A stretch of DNA of 15,122 bases. Source: CAZNRY01 sp964575675. Its GTDB lineage: Bacteria > Eisenbacteria > RBG-16-71-46 > CAIMUX01 > VGJL01. The stretch spans positions 1 through 15,122 of the forward strand of contig CAZNRY010000099.1 of assembly GCA_964575675.1 (NCBI GenBank). The letters are read 5' to 3'. Shown piece after piece: positions 10,016 to 15,122 of the stretch. A model generated the notes under the pieces. It ran no database searches and was not told the origin of the DNA. It saw only the letters and a list, made by a program, of their open reading frames with translations. Each line of letters starts with the position of its first letter. The first letter of the stretch is position 1. The position numbers and the translations under genes are program-made.

Positions 10016-10231
10016 ATGAGCCGTGATTTCAACGTCATCATCGAACGGGACTCAGAGGGGAACTACATCGCCTCAGTTCCTTCCCTCCGCGGATGCCACA
10101 CCCAGGCCAAGTCCCTCGATGAGCTGATCGATCGCATCCGTGAGGCCATCCAGCTCTGTCTTGACGTCGAGGGCGAGGTGCCCGAAGAGATCGATTTTGT
10201 GGGTGTCCAAAGGGTCACTGTCACCTTATGA
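10016..10231 (+). CDS. hicB: HicB-family antitoxin, minimal form
   Basis: A 71-residue protein. Residues 4-40 (FNVIIERDSEGNYIASVPSL, then RGCHTQAKSLDELIDRIREA) carry the HicB pattern: a beta strand, D/E-x-D-G-x-Y-x-A-x-V-P-x-L-x-G-C, then the helix with T-x-A-x-S-x-x-E. It neutralises the HicA mRNA interferase by direct binding. It stops after this partial RNase H-like fold and has no C-terminal helix-turn-helix or ribbon-helix-helix, so self-repression by a fused DNA-binding domain is not expected. The start ATG 10016 sits nine bases after SD AGGAGG; an in-frame ATG at 10007 directly abuts the SD and is unlikely. Antitoxin before toxin is one of the two known orders. The stop overlaps the hicA start by four bases (ATGA). 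Confidence 0.88.
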   Translation: MSRDFNVIIERDSEGNYIASVPSLRGCHTQAKSLDELIDRIREAIQLCLDVEGEVPEEIDFVGVQRVTVTL

Positions 10232-10401
10232 CGAGACTCCCAAGGCTCACCGGAAGGCAGGTCATAGCCGCCCTGAGCAAGGCGGGATTCGAGGATATCC
10301 GAGCCAAGGGCAGCCACCACTTTCTCCGACACCCAGATGGCCGCGCGACGGTAGTGCCCGTCCATTCGGGCGAATCGATCGGCGCACTCTTACCGGAATA
10401 G
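10228..10401 (+). CDS. hicA: HicA-family mRNA interferase toxin, C-terminus altered or truncated
   Basis: A 57-residue protein too short for standard ORF lists, read from the ATG that overlaps the hicB stop. LTGRQVIAALSKAGFEDIRA is the N-terminal helix. KGSHHFLRHPDGRATVVPVH (27-46) is the double-stranded-RNA-binding-like core with the conserved G-S-H-H catalytic histidine. After HSGESIG the family normally continues G-T-L-x-x-I-L-R-x-A-G-(L/I) as a C-terminal helix. Here the frame ends ALLPE-stop, while the next frame over the same bases reads RTLTGIAA-stop (to 10409), resembling the start of that helix. A one-base loss near 10384-10386 is therefore possible. The 3' end overlaps the convergent beta-helix gene by 12 bases. 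Whether it is still toxic is uncertain. Confidence 0.82.
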   Translation: MTRLPRLTGRQVIAALSKAGFEDIRAKGSHHFLRHPDGRATVVPVHSGESIGALLPE

Positions 10402-11733
10402 CTGCTTGAGTCTCCCCCAGGTCATTGGCATGGCCGGTGTCTGCTGACAGCCCACGCCGAAGGCACCAATTCCCCCACAGCCATCCGGCCCGTTTCCGGG
10501 AGCGCAGGGGCTATCCTGGGCGATCGTCAGGTCGCCATTTACCTCGTCACAGAACAGAGGATCGGCAATGAGGTTCTCCTCCACCACGACGCTACCGGTG
10601 ATGACCAGCTCACCACCAACAACGTCGTTGCAGCGCACTACCCCTGTTCCGGCGGTCGACACAAAGCAGTCGGCATCTACCACAATGCTGCGCTCCATCC
10701 TGGTATCCGCCGCCTGCCCGCAGTTCACATTGACCGCTGATCGCACGAATGTCGCGCTCTCAATCAACATCGATCCCCGAGACAAACCCATGTCGACCAG
10801 ACCCTCGCGCACCGAATCCCTCACCCAGAATGCCACACCGTGCAGGGTCATTCTCGTCTCCAATTCCCCGACATGGTAGGGCTCCGAGAGGAGAATACTT
10901 GCGCCCATGGTACCCAGCTCCGCCCGGAAGACGCAGTTGCGTACCTCAATGTCAGCCGCTTCGCTCCGCACGATCGTCCCGCCCCCCTCCTCTTCTCCGG
11001 AGAAGCTGCACCCTTCCAAGAGCCACTTCCCGAAGCCGTAGACGAACACTCCGGCTCCGCCGTCCATCGCCGTGCGGGGACATTTAAACACAGAATCCTG
11101 GATCTCGAGGTCACCGCCGCGATCCTGGATGTAGCAGGCGCCGCCAAGCTCAGGAGCGGTATTCCCCTCGAACGTGCATCGCTCGATTCGAAGCCATGAC
11201 AGCCCGGACAGATAGAGAGCCCCCCCGTTCCCTTCATCAGTTCCTGCCGTGTTGTCACGAAAGACGCAGTCGGATGCCTCCAGTCTCGCAAGACCGGATT
11301 GCCCCCAGAGGCAAACTGCTCCTCCGGCCTTTCGACCTGTCTCATCCGTCGCACCGGAGCCATTGACGAACTCAAGACCCCGGATGACCAGGACCTTCTC
11401 ATAGTTCTCGGGAGTGTAGATGATCGCGCCGAGAAGCGATTCGCTTGCGTGTGCGCCATCCAAGATGACTGGCCCGGCGCCTTCGCCACGAAGCAGGGTA
11501 ATGCTCTTGTTCGCGAGAACGATGTGTTCGTAGTAGTGACCTGGTTCAATCATGAGCGTGTCACCGTCAGCGGCCTCCGCTACCGCCTGGGCGATGAGAT
11601 TATCCTTCGCCGCTTGGTGCTTGATGTTCCAAGGCCGTGCGCGGGCTGGCACGATCACGGCCAGCCCGACGCACGCCCAGGCGACGTATGCTCCCTTAGC
11701 GAAGGATGACAAGCGATTGGGCAACTCTCTCAC
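10390..11733 (-). CDS. Secreted right-handed parallel beta-helix protein
   Basis: A 447-residue protein with an N-terminal signal segment (about 12-32, ending PARARP). Residues 55-95 (ADGDTLMIEPGHYYEHIVL, KSITLLRGEG, VILDG) are the typical entry of pectate-lyase-like beta-helices. About 8-10 coils follow with the repeated pattern L-x-I-x-(R/D)-C-x-F-x-x-N-x-A and runs of GG, such as GNGGALYLSG, ELGGACYIQD and DGGAGVFVYG. The end (390-429) is DPLFC, GDLTIAQDSPC and GCGGIGAFGVGC, a cysteine-bearing cap I associate with secreted proteins of Eisenbacteria-like genomes. A final tail MTWGRLKQLFR follows. No catalytic residues of a known lyase or hydrolase are evident, so surface structural or adhesive roles are as likely as enzymatic ones. 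The start is GTG 11733 with a G-rich stretch close upstream, and it is only moderately sure. The gene lies 73 bases after the lipoprotein gene. Confidence 0.85.
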   Translation of the reverse strand: MRELPNRLSSFAKGAYVAWACVGLAVIVPARARPWNIKHQAAKDNLIAQAVAEAADGDTLMIEPGHYYEHIVLANKSITLLRGEGAGPVILDGAHASESLLGAIIYTPENYEKVLVIRGLEFVNGSGATDETGRKAGGAVCLWGQSGLARLEASDCVFRDNTAGTDEGNGGALYLSGLSWLRIERCTFEGNTAPELGGACYIQDRGGDLEIQDSVFKCPRTAMDGGAGVFVYGFGKWLLEGCSFSGEEEGGGTIVRSEAADIEVRNCVFRAELGTMGASILLSEPYHVGELETRMTLHGVAFWVRDSVREGLVDMGLSRGSMLIESATFVRSAVNVNCGQAADTRMERSIVVDADCFVSTAGTGVVRCNDVVGGELVITGSVVVEENLIADPLFCDEVNGDLTIAQDSPCAPGNGPDGCGGIGAFGVGCQQTPAMPMTWGRLKQLFR

Positions 11734-11806
11734 CCCCAGCCATCATGGAAACCCAGTAGACCCCGCTGTCAACAGCTAATGGCCCGGTCACGCAACCCCC
11801 GGCATG

Positions 11807-13507
11807 TCAATGGGAGGTCGTGTTGATCTCGATTCCCGTCACCTCTGAAGACAGTTGAATTGAGACGATTCCCGCAGCCTCCCAGTCCGTCGTGCTCGGG
11901 TACCAGATAGTGGTGGCCGGCGCTTCCTCCGGGTATTGATGGGCGGCGGGCTGGCGCCAAGCCCCGACCTTCCAATCTCCATCTGGAAGGCCTTGGATTT
12001 GGAACTCTGGTGTCGGGTCAAAGGCGAATGTCCTGCCCCAAACGGCACGGTCATCTGCGCGAGTGACGAATATCAGAAAGTCGCTGCTCGATTCCTCGCG
12101 GTCGCGCACAAGACCCCTTATGATTCCTCCCCTCTCTAGCACGACCGGTAACTGGACGACCGATCCCTCGTTCTCAATGACGATGGTCCGCGCGGATTCA
12201 GGCGAATCGACGCGGTCGTACCATTGAGGCAGCCATCCGGTCGTGAAGAAGTACTCAGGGTCGAGATACATGAGGTATCTCCCCGGGCGAAGGTTGCAGA
12301 TCCGCAGAACCCTGCCAGGGGGCATGATCGAGGGGGTCCATTGGGCTACAACTAGACCATCATCCGCATCGAAAAGGCGAACTCGGATATTCTCAGGGAG
12401 TACGCTCGATTCAGCCAGATCCAGCCGAATGCCGGATTGCGTGAATTGAATGCCCGAGACCGTCTGCCCGCGCTCGAGCTCGAAAGTCAGCGCTTCTTCG
12501 AAGGTCGCGCCCCCGATCCACTGCTTGATCCCCTCCTGCTCGACAAGAATCTTGACCGGCCTTGGGAGATAGATGTCGACCCCGAAGCTCCCATCGGCTG
12601 CGACCTCCCGGGCCCCCATCACCACAGTGGAATCCGGCTCAACGAGTGCGATCGTTGGGGCTTGGAAGCTGCCGATCTGCAGCCACGCCCCCAGGATCTT
12701 CCCCTCAATCCGAGCGGGCTCAAGATCGATCTCTGCGCTCACATCGACTGCTTGATTCACCTGGACCTCAACCCATGGTGATTGGCTCGAATCCTGGACG
12801 CCCGGTACCCAGAGATGCTCGCCATCATAGGGGCAGTAGCACGCGTAGACTCTCTTGCCGATCACGACCTCGACCTTGTACTCGCCGGGAAGAATGCCGA
12901 GAATGGTGATGTCTGCCGTTCCCCCTACGATTTCCGCCCCACCATCTCTTACGTACGATCGCCGCGATTCCGCCGCCAGCGCCCCTTTCAGGTACAGCCT
13001 GATGTACGCGTACTCGCCGTCCAGGCGCGATGAGAGCGTCAGATGGGCGCGGAGTGTGGCAAGATTGAAATCGACGACGAGCGGCCGATCTGGATCGTCC
13101 ACCAAGACCGTGTCCGGCGGTAGATTTCCATAGCGGAGGCCGGAGGCGCTGTACTCATACACCTGGTTCCATGCAATCACGTACCGCCCGGCGGGCACGT
13201 CCAGTGCGTAGGCGCCGGTCGAAGTGTTGGGCCGCGCGTCCATGACGGCCTCGCTCTGCCCGCCGATCGGTATTCGGGTGGCGCGAACGATTCCACTGAT
13301 CGGTTGGTGGCCGAGCCGGACAGTTCCCTCGATCCTCCCCGATGGGACCTCGGGACGACATGGCTCATTCGCATCTTCGCTACATCCCGTAACGATGAGC
13401 AAGAGCGCCACGCAGGTGAGGGCGAGGGATCTGGCGCTGCCTCCCCTGACACAGTATTGGGCAGACCGCCTTTGGCGCAGGAGCCAGAGAATCCCCCGTA
13501 CTGTCAT
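11807..13507 (-). CDS. Lipoprotein with repeated carboxypeptidase-regulatory-like beta domains (second paralog)
   Basis: A 566-residue protein. Its signal peptide ends in a lipobox (IVTGC) with C42 as the lipidated Cys. The remainder is a series of beta-sandwich domains of about 95-105 residues. Domain openings look like RIEGTVRLGHQPISGIVRA, RIEGKILGAW and IIRGLVRDRE. Domain ends share a W-Y/I-x-G motif followed by an A-x-x-(V/I) strand: WVPGVQDSSQ (233), QWIGGATFEEA (329), QWYDRVDSPESA (428) and IWYPSTTDWEAA (534). The family recognition (CarboxypepD_reg-like, surface structural) is general and no substrate can be named. Start ATG 13507 overlaps the stop of the upstream paralog by four bases (ATGA), implying coupled translation; a longer reading to 13621 would lie inside the upstream gene. 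Together with its paralog it probably makes up an envelope protein pair. Confidence 0.85.
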   Translation of the reverse strand: MTVRGILWLLRQRRSAQYCVRGGSARSLALTCVALLLIVTGCSEDANEPCRPEVPSGRIEGTVRLGHQPISGIVRATRIPIGGQSEAVMDARPNTSTGAYALDVPAGRYVIAWNQVYEYSASGLRYGNLPPDTVLVDDPDRPLVVDFNLATLRAHLTLSSRLDGEYAYIRLYLKGALAAESRRSYVRDGGAEIVGGTADITILGILPGEYKVEVVIGKRVYACYCPYDGEHLWVPGVQDSSQSPWVEVQVNQAVDVSAEIDLEPARIEGKILGAWLQIGSFQAPTIALVEPDSTVVMGAREVAADGSFGVDIYLPRPVKILVEQEGIKQWIGGATFEEALTFELERGQTVSGIQFTQSGIRLDLAESSVLPENIRVRLFDADDGLVVAQWTPSIMPPGRVLRICNLRPGRYLMYLDPEYFFTTGWLPQWYDRVDSPESARTIVIENEGSVVQLPVVLERGGIIRGLVRDREESSSDFLIFVTRADDRAVWGRTFAFDPTPEFQIQGLPDGDWKVGAWRQPAAHQYPEEAPATTIWYPSTTDWEAAGIVSIQLSSEVTGIEINTTSH

Positions 13508-15039
13508 CGCCTGGCCCCTCGACCCTCCGGCGGAAGCCTCCATGTCACTCCTGTAACCGAGACCCGATCCCGAATCGAGAATGCTTGGGCCGAGTCCGGG
13601 TTCTCGGTTCCCGGGTACCACCAGTTCAGGACTGCATCCATCCGGACAGCCAGGTAGTAGTCGCCATCTCCCAATCCGGTAAACTCAAACGAGCCGGTCT
13701 CCCCTACGGACTTCCAGGAGCAGGTGGGTTCGAAATCCTGATCGAACAGCCCAGCTTCGGTCCACCACGCTGCCGGTGTCCCGTCCGCCTTGAGCAGCAG
13801 GCCGTCGATCTTGGCACCCTCCGTCAGATGAAACGTGATCGACACAGCCTGGCCTTCGACGACTTCCACAGGCGTGGCTTCGGCCAACGTCGACGCGCCG
13901 TCGTACCACTGATTCGCCCAGCCAGGATGACGATACGAACACCAGCTATCCACACGGATGTAGTGGAGGCCGGCATGGAGGTTGCAGATCACGGCTCGGG
14001 AACCGAAGGTCCCCGTGGACCAGGTGTGACCGTCCTCATCTCGGACGATGATTCGCGCATCGAGTTCGGAGGGAGACGCCGCGCCCTCCAGCGTGCAGAT
14101 GATCCCGCCTTCCGACATGGAAACGTCGGAGAGTTGGTCTCCCGGGTTCAGCTCGAAGGCCGTGGCTGTCTCGAAGTCATTGCCCCCGAACCACCGCTTG
14201 ATTCTCGTGATCTCAGACAGCAGCTTCACAGATTGCGCTTGGAGAACCACAAGGAGGAAGTCCCCGCTCTCATCAACATTGCCTGTTCCAATATGAGAGG
14301 AGTCGGACGCGGCAAATGCCTTCACAATTGGGCGACCGACCTCGAGTCCTTGCCAACTTCCCACCAGACTCCCGGAGATGATTGCGCACGATTCGAGATT
14401 GTCCTCGTAGACAATAGGGTGATCCACCGGCACGACGATCCGAAGGGCGGCATCCGGATCAAGGGTACCGGGGAGATAGACGCTCTGGTACGCGCCGGGA
14501 AGCTGAATGCGAATCGGGTAGGTGCCGGGCGCCACGAGGGGGAAGAAGAACGAGGCTGCGCCGTCCTCCCCGATGAATCCAGAAACTCGGTCGTCGTTCA
14601 AGGTGACCCAAACCCGATTTCCCGCAAGCTCAACGGGGAACCGGAGCCGAACGGTCACGCGTCCCTGGAGGATATCGAAGCGTCGAACCCGGGGCCAGAC
14701 GTGGATCGTATCGCGGACGGGATAGGTGGTGCACCGGCATGGATCAGCCTCGATCCTGTAGGGACCCTCCGGCATTTCCAAGCGGTACCAGCCGGTCGAA
14801 TCGGAAATCGTCCTGAACCTCACCTCGCCGATACTTGGACCATCGGCACATCGCGCACCTATCTCAGCGACCGTCGGCACTCCTCCTGCCAACAGGTAGC
14901 CCTCAAGCGCGCCGACTCGTCCCGGTGGACATGGCAGGGTGGGCGGATCCTCTTCACAGGATGGCGTGAGGGAGAGGCTCACGACGAACAAGCAGCCGAG
15001 CAGAATCCGCGAGCAATGCCGAGGGACAGCGAGCGTCAT
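13504..15039 (-). CDS. Secreted, probable lipoprotein with repeated carboxypeptidase-regulatory-like beta domains (first paralog)
   Basis: A 511-residue protein with a signal peptide (about 8-27) ending LTPSC. The sequence before C28 (T-P-S) is not a textbook lipobox, so lipidation is likely but not certain. The opening domain begins GALEGYLLAGGVPTVAEIGA and holds four Cys in 64-103 that may pair. Repeated beta domains end with the same motif as the downstream paralog: VYLPGTLDPDAA (187), RWFGGNDFETA (282), QWYDGASTLAEA (377) and WWYPGTENPDSA (473), a period of 95-96 residues. Direct similarity to the next gene is evident around IKRWFGG versus IKQWIGG and around QWYD, so this is a tandem duplication. 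Start ATG 15039 has GAGG five bases upstream, partly inside a hairpin. No function beyond surface or structural protein can be assigned. Confidence 0.85.
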   Translation of the reverse strand: MTLAVPRHCSRILLGCLFVVSLSLTPSCEEDPPTLPCPPGRVGALEGYLLAGGVPTVAEIGARCADGPSIGEVRFRTISDSTGWYRLEMPEGPYRIEADPCRCTTYPVRDTIHVWPRVRRFDILQGRVTVRLRFPVELAGNRVWVTLNDDRVSGFIGEDGAASFFFPLVAPGTYPIRIQLPGAYQSVYLPGTLDPDAALRIVVPVDHPIVYEDNLESCAIISGSLVGSWQGLEVGRPIVKAFAASDSSHIGTGNVDESGDFLLVVLQAQSVKLLSEITRIKRWFGGNDFETATAFELNPGDQLSDVSMSEGGIICTLEGAASPSELDARIIVRDEDGHTWSTGTFGSRAVICNLHAGLHYIRVDSWCSYRHPGWANQWYDGASTLAEATPVEVVEGQAVSITFHLTEGAKIDGLLLKADGTPAAWWTEAGLFDQDFEPTCSWKSVGETGSFEFTGLGDGDYYLAVRMDAVLNWWYPGTENPDSAQAFSIRDRVSVTGVTWRLPPEGRGARR

Positions 15040-15045
15040 TGGGAC

Positions 15046-15064
15046 CTCAATCTGTCGGATTGAG
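15046..15064 (-). promoter_or_regulatory. Inverted repeat covering the Shine-Dalgarno site of the first paralog gene
   Basis: CTCAATC (15046-15052) and GATTGAG (15058-15064) form a perfect 7-bp stem with a 5-base loop. On the transcript, three of the four SD bases (GAGG, 15045-15048) lie in the stem, five bases before the ATG. It can act as an RNA element limiting translation, or as a DNA operator if the promoter lies just to the right, beyond what I can identify. Confidence 0.4.
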
Positions 15065-15122
15065 ACTCGGGTCCCAGCCCGCGGCTCGAGAGGAACCCGT
15101 TCTCCGCTGAGCGAGGATAGCG

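Noticed and set aside
11765..11776. Palindrome-like GCTGTCAACAGC between the beta-helix and lipoprotein genes
   Set aside because: It is only a 4-5 bp stem with a tiny loop and no T-tract, too short to support a terminator or operator.
13585..15063. A 492-codon plus-strand open frame opposite the first lipoprotein-like gene
   Set aside because: It is antisense to a protein with signal peptide and ordered repeats, has no Shine-Dalgarno site or domain, and is low in hydrophobic residues.

Overview
The window comes from a GC-rich bacterium. Its secreted proteins have the style I associate with FCB-type candidate phyla such as Candidatus Eisenbacteria: a beta-helix protein ending in a 'DPLFC...GDLTIAQDSPC...GCGGIGAFGVGC' block, a FlgD/T9SS-like C-terminal Ig module, and lipoproteins built from carboxypeptidase-regulatory-like beta domains. 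The assignment rests on protein style only, since no marker gene is present. There are no tRNA or rRNA genes, IS elements or CRISPR arrays.

Left half (1-7818, minus strand, read right to left). A tight respiratory operon starts at a sigma70-like promoter (7790-7818). In order it encodes (1) a GltD-like FAD/NAD(P) oxidoreductase with N-terminal Fe-S cysteines and a C-terminal 2x[4Fe-4S] ferredoxin domain, (2) a Rieske protein, (3) a fused cytochrome b, (4) a membrane-anchored cytochrome c with seven CXXCH sites and (5) a Tat-exported NarG/NxrA-like molybdopterin oxidoreductase that runs off the left edge. Neighbouring genes overlap by 1-4 bases or are 1-5 bases apart. The set looks like a modified bc complex wired to a periplasm-facing Mo enzyme through a heptaheme cytochrome, with a cytoplasmic module for NAD(P)H or ferredoxin. 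Related gene groupings are known: the haloarchaeal nar operon (Rieske and cytochrome b with NarGH) and the anammox bc complexes that carry an NAD(P) oxidoreductase subunit. This particular five-gene combination is the main item of interest.

Middle (7889-10401). A secreted protein of unknown function with a His/Asp/Glu-rich motif and a FlgD-like tail (minus strand) is followed by an exported cupin (plus strand) with two hairpins after it. Next is a small hicBA toxin-antitoxin pair (plus strand) whose HicA lacks the usual C-terminal helix and overlaps the end of the convergent gene.

Right part (10390-15064, minus strand). Two translationally coupled, paralogous secreted proteins (at least one a clear lipoprotein) share repeated beta domains, each closed by a W-Y-x-G motif. 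Downstream is a secreted right-handed beta-helix protein with a short basic W-G-x-L-K tail. A hairpin covers the Shine-Dalgarno site of the first gene of this group. These look like cell-surface or envelope proteins, with no visible functional link to the respiratory operon.
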